DNA of 64,000 nt from Pontederia crassipes (GCA_030549335.1 CM060187.1:6076001-6140000); one strand, 5' to 3'; positions 1 to 13,877 are shown, counted from the stretch's first letter. Notes: generated by a model not told the origin, from the letters alone. Made by a program: numbers and translations.

Positions 1-398
1 ATTTCCCAGTGCCTTATGGATAAATGTAATGATGATATAAAGATGAATGATGAAAGCAAGAAGTAAATGCCTTTCACCTTATAGTGATTAAGACTTCTTG
101 GGAAATAATACTATCACCCATGAGGTGTTTGAGGTTTCACAGAAGTAGATGCCTTTCGCTTTATGGTGACTGAAACTTCTTTGGAAAATAGTGCCATCAT
201 CCAAAAGGTGTTCGAGATTTTTCAGTGCCCGATTAACTGATGTAAGAATGCTAAATTGTATTGGCTATTAGGCAAAGAAGAAATATGTTATATGATGAAT
301 GTAATGAAAATAAGTCATGAATGTAATGATGAGAAATAAATGTCTTTAAACTTTTCGGGAAGTAATACCAACACCTTAATGGTTTTTGAGATTCCCCA
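1..398. repeat. Short tandem array, about 82-bp unit
   Basis: Two good adjacent copies lie at 62..143 and 144..228; both contain a block like ATGCCTTTC..CTTATRGTGA and then an ...AAATARTRC...GGTGTT.GAG block. A weaker copy sits at 334..398, and the first 25 bases look like the tail of another unit, so the array continues to the left of the window. No coding potential is seen. It may be part of an LTR or a satellite-like remnant; the family is not recognised. Confidence 0.55.
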
Positions 399-2375
399 AT
401 ATACATATGGAAGATATCGATAATGTTAACGTATGCACGGATATAATGTGCCCCAAAGATGTCATAAGGTAATAAAAGAAAGAAAGATGAATAAATGAAT
501 GTCCAAAGGATTATATCGTAATCAAGAGGAAATATAAAGCAAAGAATGAAAAGAAAGAAATAATGTCAAGTAATGAATAAGGATTAAGGAGTTATAAAGA
601 AATTCTTAGGGTACACATGACAATGAAAATGAAATGCAATGATATGTCTATGGAATATATGTTATGTATGTTTTGAATGTATGTTTTGAATGTATGTTTT
701 TATGTTATGATACTTGCAGACGATGATTCCGAGATAGGGCAGGTATGTTGAAATGATTATATTTCAATAATGATATGTTAAGAATGAATGATAAGCATGA
801 TGTATTGTCATATAAAGATCATGGTATATTTCATGACATGCATGTTCATATGTTATTGTTATTATGACGATGATGCATCACATGTAGATCATGTGATAGG
901 ATGGCATGACATGCATAATCTTTACATACTCTAATTGGGAACCCTGCACTCTGGATCCGTGCAGGTAACTAATATTAAGTGATGGATGTCAGCTCAAGCT
1001 CATGATGAAGTGTTGCACATGCTTAGGTTTAAATGAGTTCTATTTGAACATTGAGGTTAATGATGTACTGAAAGTTTAGGGATTTAATATTTTTTGAAGT
1101 ATCGGTTATGATATGATTAATAAAAAGTTTTTATTTATTATATTTTTTTTAAAATTGTCAAGTCTTTTATTGTTAAATGATGTATGACGAATGGACTAAC
1201 GACGCGAAATTTTTCTAAATGTCCAAAACTTTTAAAATGGGTCTGGACAAAATCAAGCTTAATTGGTATAACAAGGTTGTGCTCCTGTGAGTCGTCGAGA
1301 GTTAAAAGTAGCTTTATATTCTATTCTTGAAATTTGCTCTTTACTCCGATTTTAAATTAATTATGTACTAATAATCACGAATACTGACAATCTGACGATA
1401 AATGAAAAGATGAAAGCAACAATTAATAATGCTTTTTATAGCAATTTGCTGGTAAACGACAAGAGACCCACCCACCTTTTGAAGGCTTTTTACCATGAAG
1501 ACGACGACGACGACGCCGACGAGGTGGGGAGGAAAATGACGTCTTGGTGGCTCGCTCCACGTGGAGCATAATTGTCGTCTGCAAAGTGCAAACGATGGCT
1601 GCACCACTTTCTGAAACTTGTGGATGAATGGATTATAAAAAAGAAAAAACTATTACTTAGGCCTTGGAAGCAAAAAAAATTTAAAATAAAATTTTAAAAG
1701 TGATCCAATCTAACAGAAAATAATTTAAATTTTTCTAACAAACATAATTTAGACCAAAATTTTTAATTTTAAAATACCATCCAAGGACCTTGACAAAGAT
1801 CTACATAATTACATTTTGAATACTTATATATATAATTCCTTAAAAAGTATAATATTTATGTTATTATGTATGCAGGAAATTTATATAACTCATAAATAGT
1901 AGTATTAATATGTTTAATTTCTAAAATAAAATATCTTTTAATACTATCAATTCCTTATCTTAAACATAAAATTTTAGGACTCCAAAACTACTATTCGAAA
2001 AAGTTGTTGAAATTTTTCTATTTTTTTTAACACTGGAAAGAAACATCCAATCTCCCCTAGGGCTTATTTCCTTTTATTTTGGGAGGTGTACTTGTAACCA
2101 ATGTTATAAGATTTGGTCCGGCTATTGATCCGGATTGATTAACTGGTCACCTCGGACCGATTGGATCGGGTCGAATCGGATGATCGGACCGAATAATATA
2201 AATTAATAAAAGAATAAAATAAGTTAAAGATATTATTATAATCTTGTTAATATATAATATATTATTTAAAAAAATATATAAAATATAGTATAAGAAAGTA
2301 AAATAAAATAATTCAAATTAAATAATATAATAAAGTAACATAAATTAAGTCATCAACGTAAATAAAAAATTCTTA
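399..2375. other. AT-rich intergenic DNA, no gene seen
   Basis: No coding region or conserved motif is recognised. A short TATGTTTTGAATG direct repeat lies near 665..705. At 2099 a CAATGTTATAAGATTTGGTC sequence looks like the left end of a hAT element of the type found at 43772 and 50924, but no matching right end or target duplication was found, so it is not called as an element. Confidence 0.5.
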
Positions 2376-2387
2376 TGAGGTAGTTAT

Positions 2388-2561
2388 TCTCTCTTCTTAG
2401 CCTTATCCCATTAGGCGGGGTCGGATACATGGATCATACGACGCTTCGTTGATCCATGTTCATGAGATTCGACATAGTTTTACGCTGGCTGTCGGAGCCT
2501 AACACAACCCTCCTCCTTTATCCGGACTTGGGACCGGCTATAAAATATAGACGGAGTTTTG
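2388..2561 (-). mobile_element. RTE-tailed SINE, copy 1
   Basis: On the - strand this reads from an ACTCCGTCTATATTTTATAG start through GCCGGTCCCAAG.CCGGATAAAGG to the CCCCGCCTAATGGGATAAGG end. It is the same element as at 31206, 31831 and 51997. A 12-bp target duplication, TGAGGTAGTTAT, flanks it at 2376..2387 and 2562..2573. Its (TTG)n tail has been replaced by AAGAAGAGAGAA. No pol III A or B box was checked base by base, so the SINE label rests on size, tail and target duplication. Confidence 0.8.
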
Positions 2562-2573
2562 TGAGGTAGTTAT

Positions 2574-3513
2574 AAGTAAAAAAAATAGTGAAATTTTTTT
2601 ATATATGTGACATTAAAATATAAATTTCAAAAATATATATATATATAATATGTCTAAATATTTTAATAATTTTTTGCTTGTTTTAAAAAATTTTTAATAA
2701 AAAGATCCAATCTCTCTCAACCCGACCTGTTTTAAGAAAATTGACTCAATTCAACCCCATCATGAACACCGTACAAAGTTGTTTGAATAAAAAGAATTAT
2801 TCGAGAATAATTTTATCTTAACCCTCTGCTCCTAATTTTTTTTTTGCTTGTAGGAGTAAGGATGTTTGTGCCTTCCTCAAGAACGTATTTACTCCAACAT
2901 TTCATTATTCCTGCAATTATTGCAAGTGGCCCCCCAAAATTGAACCGAAATGATTATTTGAGTAATTGTTCGAGAACAAGTTGGTTGCTCCTATTTTATT
3001 GTCGTACGAAATAGGTTCTACGAGTGCGTTTAATTATAAGATTTTAAAAAAATTACTTTCTCATAATTTTAATTTGAGTCAATTAAAAGTTAATTGGTTA
3101 GACCTTTAATTTTCGTGTACAAACACACAAAAAAATTAAATTTAAAATAATTTTATAAACGGGAATAAATTACTGATCTCCTGGACCAAACCAACCAAAG
3201 TCTGAGTCATGTAGTATTCACTATATTTTAAGTACAGACAAGATTCATTTATGTTTCCTGGCTTCCACACCATCTCCATCACCGATGTACCTTTTTTTTT
3301 GTCCTCAAATAGTGCAAGCCAAAATCTCTTATTAAAAGTAGCCTTCTTTCTAATCTAATGGCATGGCACACACGAAAAAACAAAACAAAAAAGAACAAAA
3401 GAATGGTATGATAATATGAATAAAATGTACGTGTGAAAAAGTAATTGTGATCCGTAATTAGAACTATCTACATAAGAAACTACGTCATCTCTATATATAC
3501 AAATTATTAACTA
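2574..3513. other. AT-rich intergenic DNA, no gene seen
   Basis: Very AT-rich with homopolymer runs. No open frame of note and no recognisable repeat boundary. Confidence 0.5.
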
Positions 3514-3522
3514 ATATGTAAA

Positions 3523-4446
3523 GGATATAATATTGCTCCTACCAAGTGAAGGTGGTAGGAATGTCCTCCCAAAAGTCCTGATCGCTGGATGCAAAATCGA
3601 TGATGATGGAATGAAGGTCTCATCCGGCCGGTCCGCGAGCGAGTGCGGTTCATGTTATGCCTGATTGGTTGAATAGGGGTTGAAGCTCCCGATAGCGAGA
3701 GAATGCTCTGCCCTAGCACACTCCACCATCATCGTCGGGCTCTCCTGTCACTGTCGAACTCCTCTGTCGCCGAGCTCCCCCACCGTCCTATCACTCTACC
3801 CTAACAACCCAGCCGTTGTCGAAACCCATCGTCCATCGAACTACCTCATCACCAAAATGCCCCATCACCCATCACTCTGCCCTAGAGAATGACCCCGTCG
3901 CCACCGGGGGCATACTAGAGGTGATTCCATGGACGAGGAGGACACACAAAGTATGAGTTCAATGAAGAGTGGAGGAGGTCATGGCACCACGGATGACGAA
4001 AGCACAGTGACAACATCGATTCGAGTTGTTTTGAGGTCGCCGACAACGCAAGTGAGGAATCCGAGTGGATAAGCCGAGGGACTATGGTAGATTGAGCACT
4101 AAGATTGAACATTGGCGGTCGTCCTAGGGCAGATGATGGAGGAGATCGAGCACGGCGGTCGTCTTAGGGTGAGGGATGACTCTTCGCACGAATAGGGCAA
4201 GAGACGACGGTGGAGGTCGGCACTCTGCGCGACTAGGGCGAGCGTTCTCTAGCTATTGAGAGCTTCAACCCCTCTTCAACCGATCTGTCTTAACATGAAC
4301 CACCCACACCTTCACTTGCTCGTGGACCAGCCGGATGAGATTGGACCGCACGTTTCTTTCCATCATCATCGATTTTGCATCCAATGGCTAGGACTTTTGG
4401 GACGACATTCCTACCACCTTCACTTGATAGGAGCAACATTATATCC
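3523..4446. mobile_element. Non-autonomous Mutator-like element (long-TIR MULE)
   Basis: The element starts GGATATAATATTGCTCCTAC and ends with the reverse complement of GGATATAATGTTGCTCCTAT. The inverted repeats continue inward for about 200 bases, to a GCCCTAG block on each arm, with scattered mismatches and indels. A perfect 9-bp target duplication, ATATGTAAA, lies at 3514..3522 and 4447..4455. Long TIRs plus a 9-bp duplication are the hallmark of the Mutator superfamily. The 500-base GC-richer interior encodes no transposase; open frames there have no recognised product. It could be a Pack-MULE carrying a host fragment, but no donor gene is recognised. Confidence 0.88.
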
Positions 4447-4455
4447 ATATGTAAA

Positions 4456-7400
4456 TAGTTCTAATCATGAATTGCAATCTGCAATCGAATATTAGAATTA
4501 GTCCTGGCATCTGTGGCATGCATTGCATGGTATATATGTTCCTATAAACTTTATGATTTAATCCAAGAACTCTATTATTAATAAGACATTTGGATTTCAT
4601 TATATGATTAAGATATCAAAGTTGTTAGTATTGTTTAAATGTTATATAAAGAAAATTGAAAATATTGTGAAATTCAACTATTCATACAAATATTTTCTCA
4701 TTAAAACTAGAAACAACATCATCAGTCAGATGAAATCAAGAAACCCATCAATATAGGTAGCAAAAAAAAAGAAAGAAAAGAAAACTCAAATTTTACTTAA
4801 ATTGTTTGATCAATATATTCGATCTTAATTTCTTAAAATAACCCATCGATATAGTCAATTATTTGATTTTTGAAGTCAAAATTTATGTATTTAGTGTCTA
4901 ATCTTACTAATATGAGCGTGCTTATTATCACCACTTATTTTAGTATAATTTAATCACTTAATTTTACTAAATATTTTTAATAATATACAAAGTAATACTT
5001 ATATAAGTGAAATTGTAATTTTAGAAGCGCCAATAATGGATCCACTAATAAACACTTACAGTATATTTGGTTGAAATCTTATTAAGGGAACACAATGCAA
5101 TAGAAGGGAAGAGAATCTACCCAAAGAGAAAGACGATGAGAAAGACAAGGAATGAGAGAAATATCTTCATGTAAGAGCACAATAATAATTTTTTATTTGG
5201 ACAAAAATATTTTTCATATATATATAATCGTCTGAAATTTGACTCAGCCATGTGACGAAATCTTCTCTCAGTGCACTACTTTCTTTAGTACATCTTTGAC
5301 CCTTTTGTTGACCCATATGGTCAAGAAAAGTAGCACTTTAAGTGGAAGACTTTAAAAATAAAATATCACAACAATTGAAGATAAAAATATGGAAGTTAAA
5401 TAAATGAAAGAGTATTCACATCATCCAACATCAATATTAGACATGGGCTTCTTAGCCCAAAAAAGAAGTAAGTGCCTTCCACCTCGCAGTTGCAGGTCGG
5501 AGATGTACCTTGCTGTTTCATTTTCGCATGACATAAAAGTCCATGCCATAATACACAATATCCACGGTCTCAAATGCAATTCAATAAAATGAAAAGACTC
5601 CATCTAAAACTCTATGATAACCATGTGCACATGCTACCAAGTTGAAGTTGCCATATATACAATTAACTCACAATCATGTCATGTACCTGTGGAGATCGTA
5701 AAGGGGGAGCAAGCTTAACCATTAGTAGAAAGCTAAGTGTGAATTCATAATAAGTTATAGATAGGATCCATCAAAATATGCATGAAGCAAATATGTTAAA
5801 AGAAATATGAGACTAAATCAAAGGAATCATCATGATTTCATGTCATTTCATGTTCATGTTCATAAGAACATAGTCCTTTCATTCATCTTTAGTCTTTTTT
5901 CATTTCATTTTATCCATGGGTTGAAAGATATCTCCACTTTTAAGGAATATAATTGTAAACACACAAGTTTATAGCTACCTAGTGTGAGATCAATGCCATG
6001 GCATGTGCCCCTTAAGAGGAGGATGAACTCGCACAAGATAGTAACATTTGTAGATGGAGTGCCTCACACAAGGCTAATAACCATCACGCATAAGATTAAT
6101 AACCTTTCATTTAGGTAGACAATGGTAATCCTAATCTTTTATCTTTATTAATCGATTGAATGCCCGAAAGTTTTATGATCATTTGATATCGTACTTGTCG
6201 GGTCCACAAACTTTTGGTCAAGAGTTTCAGACGTTCGAAACTTGACCTTCGACGAAACTAGATCCATGATCCTTAGTCGATCGAAATGGGTCTCTGTCGA
6301 CCGTCATATCTTTTTTCGATACGAACAACCCAAATCGATTGATCGCATGGTCATCGGTACCGGGTTCATGTCTCGACATTTTTAGTTTCGAACGTCCAAT
6401 TCATGAATCAGTTGACCGAACTAGTAGTTGCTATACTCTTGTCGAGCAGATTCGGACGCCCGAAAGGGTTTCAATCGGCAGAGACGTACAAAATCTTTAT
6501 ATTTTTATTCAATTTTGCAATCAAAATACAATGTACCTAAACAAACATTATACTAATGTATAGCATAATCTAGAGACATATTTTAACATAATTTCATCAT
6601 GGACAAATGGTTTTCATGATATGCTTATGTATATAATAAGCTTGCAGGTCTCTTACTCACAATCATGCATAGAAACGATTCTAGTTGCAAGAAGACCTAT
6701 TTAAACTCGGAATAGTAGGAATTAATCAATTAAAAAACATACACAATAATAAATCCTTTAACTATCAAAATGTTTGCTAACAAATCTTATGACTTATCAA
6801 GTAACCATGTCATATTAGCTATTTATATCATTCGACTCATATCATAAAAAAATAGATCTATAACTTAATGAAAATCAAACATGCATATGATTTCTACCCT
6901 CAATGAGCATGAACCTTAGGACTGTCATAAATTCCTAAAATATGCAATTTCATTTGGAAAGCTAGCATATGACCCACAATCCCAAAAACACACTTTATTT
7001 GCCGATTTCTTCAATCGTTCTTCACCGGATCAAGTTCTAGTCGTGCCCCCATCTCCCACCTTGCTGTCTTGCATCTTCAGTACTGTCAAAATGGTTCTTT
7101 CTCCCTCTGGACGAGACCATAGAGAAGAACACTGAACCAACAATGGAGGAAAATGAGGAAGATGGAGAAGGTCAGGTTGAACTTGGCCATGCCGGTTGCA
7201 ATTTGGGATGTCCAAAAGAGTTTTTGTCATCCGGCAGAACATAGGCTAAATTGTCATTTTGGTCATGATAACGACCACACATTTTATGGTTTAGGCATCC
7301 AAAAGTCTGTCATCTATTTAAAAATTTTAATTTTTTATGGAATTTTTGGTGTGTTACAATATATATATATATGTTAGATATAATAAAAAATAATAAAAAT

Positions 7401-9557
7401 AATAAAAAAGTAAAAATATAAAAAACTTTTACCAATTTATTATTATATATTAATGCCCTCCCTCCGATGAAAGTTTCTATATCTTTTAGTTTTATTTTTT
7501 TAACATTAAAAGCAAGAAGAGTTCGTGGAAGGGTATTTTAGTCCTTTCAAAAAGTTAGAAAAATCAGACGAAGTACTGAAGTGAAAAACACGATAAAGTT
7601 TAGGAACATCGTAAGGTAATTTCATAATTGGGGGTTAGATGGAAATGATCGCGATAGTTTATAAGGGGTTTAAAGAAGTAACTCTTTTTACTGTAGTTAA
7701 TAATATTTTTGCACTTGCACGTGCACTATTTAGTAGTTGGTCATGATAAGAATGATAAACTTATTTGCCAATAATTTTATATCATATAGAATCGTTCAAG
7801 TAGATGATAATAAAAAAATATAAGATAAGAAGTTTTAACAACTTTAACTATAATGGAGTTATGTTATATTACAAAATATATTTTTTTTATGAAATAGATG
7901 ATGATAAACGTAAAAAGAAAAGAGGAAAGAAATTTGAAATTAAATAAAAATAAAGAATTAAACAAAAAAATAAGTAGATAGAAAAAATAAGCAGAAGATA
8001 GAAGAGCCCATATTCGAAATGAACAAATTCAAACTTGAAGGGCATCATTTAGAAAGAACGAAATTTGAATTAACAAACAATAGAATTTTGCATTGTGAAG
8101 CTTTAGATGTTCTGGAACAAAAGAATAAATAACTCATCAAAATCAAATTCTAGTTGTTTATTTTTTTATTAATATGCTAAGTGGTGTCTATACCTATCAT
8201 ATTAAAAAAACTTCTCAATTAGTTCGTGTAGGACAATTCTCTAATACAAAATAAAATAAGATAAGAACTATAATTCCGAACAATTGAAGAGAGAAATGAG
8301 AGATTTATGAAAAAAAAGTAGAATATAAAAAAAGAGTGAGACTATGAGATTGTCTTTGACGAGAAGAAGCTAATGAAAATGAATTAACAATGATCACACG
8401 AGTGCTGATTAACAACAAAGAATAAAATTAAGTGCATTGGTTGCAAGGCAAGAATGAAGCGATTGTAAGGTTGAACTAGATCTGTTGAAGTGAGTTTTTT
8501 AGAACAAGAAATAGTATTTTTTGTGGTAGGAGGATCTAAGAGGTTAAGTGAATAGATTAGAAATATTTGTTTAGAAAAAAAGCAACCATAATCATTTTCA
8601 TCAATTACAAGCTTATATCATCAATTCCTCATCTGAAAATTAGTCTCTACGATTTACAAGTTCAGACGAGTTTACGAGTTAGCTCACAAACAATCACAAG
8701 TTCACTTTCATTTTTTTATTTTGTTTTAACTCGATTTTGAATCGTAGATACTAGTATGACTCGCGATATTAACAATCCGACCTTCAATCAAAACAGCCTT
8801 AGAAGTAACATTGCATATGCGTTACGTGAAGATATATATTATTTTTTAAAAATTTCTCCTTGAGTGGGATGAACACACACAATATAACCGATTATCGTGC
8901 AAAATTAGATCACGATGATGATACACTTATTGTTAAGTCACAATGCATGTTGTGAGCTACGATATATGTTCATGAGCCGTGACATGCAATAAAATATTAA
9001 AAGAAAAAAAAAATGCATCCGAACTCGACCCAACCGACAAGCTGAAAACAAGGCCATCCACCCGGCCTACACGACATGAATCTGGATATGATGAAGTCCA
9101 GCTCGACCGGTCATTGCACCAAAGTCCCCATTTATCTCAATATTAGACATTTGTTACTTAATTTGACCAGATTGCCACTTTCACTAAACCCACTTTTGTC
9201 TTCAAACTTATCGGCAAATCAAATCCAGACAGCTCTTCTTCCCATCCCAATTCCATTCCTTTCAAGAGCCGTCTCTTGCTCCCCCACCTTGACCTTGCAG
9301 ATATCATTTTAATTAATATTTATTCAACCGTGACTCCTTCTCGGTGAAGCGTTACTTGTAGCAGTAGTAGTAGCAAGTGTCTTTTCAGCTGCCGCGACTA
9401 CATCTCCTCCCAGGTTCTACAGATTTCACCATCAATCACCGCCAAGTACCAACCTCTCTCCATCGCAATTACCAAGCTGCCCTTGTCCCTTCTCTCTCTC
9501 TCCCCTCCCCCCATCACCTTCTTTCCTACTGCGTTCTCTCTCCTTCTCTCTCACGCC
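4456..9557. other. Intergenic region upstream of the F-box/kelch gene
   Basis: About 5 kb of mostly AT-rich DNA with no coding region that I can support. Short open frames near 5400, 6340 and 7150 show no family motif. The last 200 bases before the F-box start codon are pyrimidine-rich (CTCTCTC and CCTCCCC runs at 9485..9555), typical of a plant 5' leader. No TATA box could be assigned with confidence. Confidence 0.5.
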
Positions 9558-12232
9558 ATGAATCCGACTGCCCTCCCCACCACCGGCGTCTTCAAGAAGG
9601 CCCATCTCATGGCGTCCAACCCACTCCTTTCCCCTTCTTCTTCACCATCCTCCTCCTCCACCTCCACCTCCCACCATTCCTCTCCGAGTATATCCAACAT
9701 GAACCATGATCACATCATCGCCATCCTCCACCTCCTTCCCACGGAGTCCATCATCTCCTTCTCCATGACCTGCAAGAGGTTCAGGTCCCTGGCCTCGTCG
9801 GACGCGATGTGGGAATCCATTTGCAGGAGGGATTGGGGCGCCGCCGCCGTCGACGCGTTTCTCGCCACTCAAGAAAGGCGAGAGCTTTCTTGGAAGAGGC
9901 TCTACCAGCGGGTCGCCGAGCTGAGTTCTCTCTCCTGCCGCCGGTTGTCCGGCAAAGGCGCCGCCTCTCCTAAGCCCCGGGCTTCCCACTCCCTCAATTT
10001 CGTCTCAGGTTGGCTTATTCTCTTCGGGGGCGGCTGCGAAGGAGGTAGCCATTAACCTTTTTTATGCATTGATGGTAACATAGAAACTGTTTTCGTTAAA
10101 AGAACTAACTTCGGTCCGAAATTGATACTTTTGATATGCCTGTTCATTGTTCGAAGTTTGGTCCACGTGCACAGACCTTGGCATTCGTTTGTAACTCTAA
10201 CCTAGACATGAAGCTATCTTTTTTCTGAGAAAAGACATAGAAGGTATCTGGTCTGTTTTTCTGAGACAAGGTGACAACTTGGAGGTAAAAGATTCTGAAC
10301 TGTTTGTCTTAAAATAGTTAACCCCATCAGCTTCAGCAGTACTATGCAACATATAAAGCTGATATTGCTACCTTCGAGGGGTTTCCTGATGCGCTTTAAT
10401 GTTGCAGTTGTTTCAGTGGTCATTAAACTATATTTACATCATGTTTTTTTTTTGTTTGCTCACTAGATTTGTATATTATTCTCCTCCTTTGTACTTTTCC
10501 CTGTATAGGTGATTTAAAATTTCCCTTGCAGTAAAATTCCTTGCGTAGAAGATCTGTGTTTTCTCTTTGAGCTTTTAAAATCCTTGATTACAATCTTCAA
10601 GCAGTACTTCGTAATTTCCCTTAACATGTAAACTGCATGATGATAAATTGCAGGATTGCATGTCCAGGAAATTTTCAAGATTTGTCAAATGTTTTCATTG
10701 GTTATCTTTTAGCTCAAAATGGTTCCCTCCCTAGTTTTCTTTTTCGTCCTCATGACTCGAAGCAGAAATCTTTACTAGTTTCAGAAGTAATACAGATTCA
10801 GACCAACACTGTCTCAAAGAATTTTCAGATGCCTTAGAATGGCAATGTCTTATTTGTCTCAAAAAGATTTAATCGTGATTTACATGCTCAATGTTGGGAT
10901 ACATAATGTTGGCATGAGTTTCACTTTCCTGCTTCACAGTTTATATTTTTGCTCCAAAAATGTTACCTTTTTCTAGTTGGGATACATAATGTTGGCATGA
11001 GTTTCACTTTTCTGCTTCACAGTTTATGTTTTTGCTCCAAAAATGTCACCTTTTTCTAGTCAGGTTAACTGGCTAAGCCCTTGATTCAAGTTAGGAATTG
11101 AACTAACAGTCTTCTGTGCATGATCTTTGATTGTGATTTGTTATTAGAAACTAAACGTGGAGACGTTATGATCTGTGATCATGCTTCTGAGCATGAGCTG
11201 TGACAACATGTAGGCCTATGAATTAATATGATAAAAATGACATGCTGATATCTTCCTATTGTAATTGAATTAGGGCGCCATCTTGACGACACATGGGTGG
11301 CATATGTAGGAAATGGATTCAACAGGCTAATCAGTTGGAAGCAAGTTGGTTTGGGTGTCCCAAGTGGTCGTTTTGGTCAGAGCTGCACAGTTATTGATGA
11401 TTCCCTGGTCCTGTTTGGTGGTATAAATGACAATGGAGAACGCTTAAATGATACGTGGATTGGTCATGTTCTTTGTGAAGGGCAGGGTGATGTTAAGATC
11501 TCATGGAGATTACTGGATGTCGGCTCCTTGATCCCTCCTCCTCGTGGCGCCCATGCCGCATGCTGCATCAGAGGCCAGAGCATTGTGATTCATGGGGGCA
11601 TCGGATTATACGGCCTTAGACTTGGTGATGCATGGATGTTGGATTTGTCTGAAGACCTCAAATACGGGATGTGGCACCAGATATTATATGGCCGGCCATC
11701 ACCTCCTCCACGGTCCGGCCACTCTTTGACATGGATCGGTGGCACCACTATGGTTGTCTTTGGCGGGAGGGGCTCCGGCTATGAAGTGCTTAATGATGTT
11801 TGGATCTTTGACATTGGCTGTGACCATCCAGAATGGAAGGAGGTAAAGCATGAGTCGCTCAGCGTGCCGGACGAAATGCCCCTCCCACGAGTCGGACATT
11901 CGGCGTCAGTTATATTGGGTGGCAAGGTTCTTATATACGGCGGAGAAGACGCGCAGAGGTACCGGAAAGATGATTTTTGGGCATTAGATGTAGGCGTTCT
12001 AAGGAGATTTCAGACCATGGGATTGCGGACATCACGAAAACTGTGGAAGAAACTACAGGTCGAAGGTCAGTGCCCAGATTACAGGTCCTTTCATGGTGCC
12101 TGCACAGACAGGGCGGGTCGCTTTTTATACGCCTTTGGAGGGATGGTTGATGGTGTTGTTCATCCTGCAGAGGCCTCTGGATTGAGATTTAATGGGGACT
12201 TGTACCGGGTGGAACTTGTACTGCACAATTAG
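9558..12232 (+). CDS. F-box/kelch-repeat protein (At1g51550 type), 2 exons
   Basis: Probable substrate receptor of an SCF ubiquitin ligase. The F-box would bind SKP1 and the kelch propeller would bind the target; the substrate is unknown. Exons are 9558..10044 and 11274..12232, with a 1229-bp intron (donor GAG|GTAGCC, acceptor TTAG|GGCGCC) and an in-phase Gly codon across the junction, giving 481 residues. Residues 28-47 are a Ser/His-rich low-complexity leader. The F-box is about 49-95 (LLPTESIISFSMTCKRF). Six kelch repeats follow from about residue 141, with signatures LFGGGC..DDTW, LFGGIND..NDTW, IHGGIG..GDAW, VFGGRG..NDVW, IYGGED..DDFW and AFGGMVDG. The ATG at 9558 is the first in frame; 9609 is an alternative. 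Length and repeat order match the Arabidopsis homologue as I remember it. No stops or frameshifts interrupt it. Confidence 0.93.
10894..11059. repeat. 83-bp tandem duplication inside the F-box gene intron
   Basis: Two copies, 10894..10976 and 10977..11059, start TTGGGATACATAATGTTGGC and end TTTTTCTAG. They differ by only a few substitutions, so the duplication is recent. It lies between the two exons and changes intron length only. Confidence 0.92.
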
Positions 12233-13877
12233 GCGTGCGTTGGGTTGTTCTGTAAAATTACTTCTTTCGAATAGTCCTGTAGAATGTAGATAATACCTTC
12301 TCGTAAGAACCTCTCTCCAGCAGAGTATTTCACATCAACAAAAGTTGCAAGATGCACATTGGAGCATGCTTTCGAGCAACTCGAGATCAAACATATGTCC
12401 CAGAGGTTTGTGATTCAGGACTGTAAATGGTGAGGACGGTCGTCTTCATTACTCTGATTTGTCTTCAAAAGTAATTTCACCAGAATTCTGACAGAATTCA
12501 GTTTAGAACGAAGTTCCCTTCTGATAAAATTCATCAACTTTGTCCCGGAAAACCATGAAGTGTAGGCGTGCATGGACATGTGTGCGCTAACATGTCAGAG
12601 TCACTAATGATTTATCACTAATGTCACGGACTTTGATTGAAAACCCATGAATGCGACTGATCATTCGAGCTTCTTGATTAGTGGCATTTGAAGTGTCCGG
12701 AGAGAAATTTTCCTTTCTTCTTTTTCTACATTTCCTCGTGGCACTGGAACTGTTTCCAGCAAGAAACTTCATATCTAGTAATAGTTACCAACATCTGTAA
12801 CAAGAAAATGCATTATTGGTGGAAAGACAATGTCTGTAGCAGGGCCGTGCATTCATTTTACCGCAGAGCAAGATAATGGATGCTGAAAAAAGAATGGCAG
12901 GCAAGATCTTTACATCTTTAAATGCAGTTTTGGACTGCATGGCCCTGCTGCACAGGTCCACACTCGTAGGTTTAGCTTCCTGCACAGAACTTTGGAAAGC
13001 AATGCCAATTCGTTGGTGGCCTTGTCTGCATGAATGCAATGCTAGAAACAAGGGGACCAGCAGAGTGCGTCCTCCCTCCGCCCTACAAAATTGAATTCTA
13101 AGAACGATTGCTGTCAAGATCATTCCCAGCAATATGTTGACACCTTCTAAATGATGGGCCACAAGTTATTTCTGCAGTAGCTTGTGAATGTTCCTAAAAA
13201 CATTAAGGCATTTCCACAACAACAAATTTTTCTAGGCCTGTTGTTGAAATAACCCAATCTAGCTTCATATATAAATAATTATGAGTAGGCGTAAATGTCC
13301 ATCAAGCACCAACTGGATATTACTACACAAGAAAAAAGAAAATCCAGGATCCATCAGACAGCTTTATTTTACTGCAGATGCTAGCATGGCTAACAAATAT
13401 AATACGGAACTAGGCATGCCCAGCAAAACCAAAAAATGAAGCTACTTCAGTCAATGGAAATACTCAAAGTTAACATGAAAAAATGAGACAACTTGAGAAG
13501 TTACTTCACCCACCGCTGCACTCAAATACTCATAAAAGCATACAAAGTTTGTACCATCCGCGTCAGTCACAACAATATCACATTTTAAGCAAGGCAACGA
13601 TTGACTGTACTCTCAATTTATTTCTGCTTTCATTGCAAATGAATAGAGAAAAATCATGGTTTTAGAAGCAACAACAAGAAATGGAGCAGTTGTCCAACTT
13701 TGATCCCAGCATCATCCTTCTCAACCCTGAAAATAAGAAAATACATTTGCTTACAGTTCAACAGTATACATTTGCACGAGGTGTATGAATGCCTTCATGG
13801 GTTCAAGGTCTGTATATGTTTACATATCAAAAAGATGCAACTGCATTGGAATTTATAAGGATCAAACATGAATTGAA
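12233..13877. other. 3' flank of the F-box/kelch gene
   Basis: Holds the presumed 3' UTR of the F-box gene and about 1.4 kb of low-repeat DNA. Short frames on both strands near 12690..13160 overlap and resemble no family. On the - strand a TTTTCAG|GGTTGAG acceptor-like site occurs near 13727; it might be a downstream UTR exon of the gene at 18126, but nothing confirms this. Confidence 0.4.

Noticed and set aside
1368-1607. 79-residue - strand frame with Asp/Val runs
   Set aside because: It has a low-complexity GACGACGAC stretch, no family motif and no neighbour that would support a gene.
2099-2760. Possible further hAT element starting CAATGTTATAAG
   Set aside because: No right terminus and no 8-bp duplication (expected CTTGTAAC) could be found.
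9642-9989. 115-residue - strand frame
   Set aside because: Shadow of F-box/kelch exon 1.
12587-13162. Overlapping frames of 61-125 residues after the F-box gene
   Set aside because: Frames overlap on both strands, no homology is recognised and there is no plausible start context. Probably non-coding or UTR.
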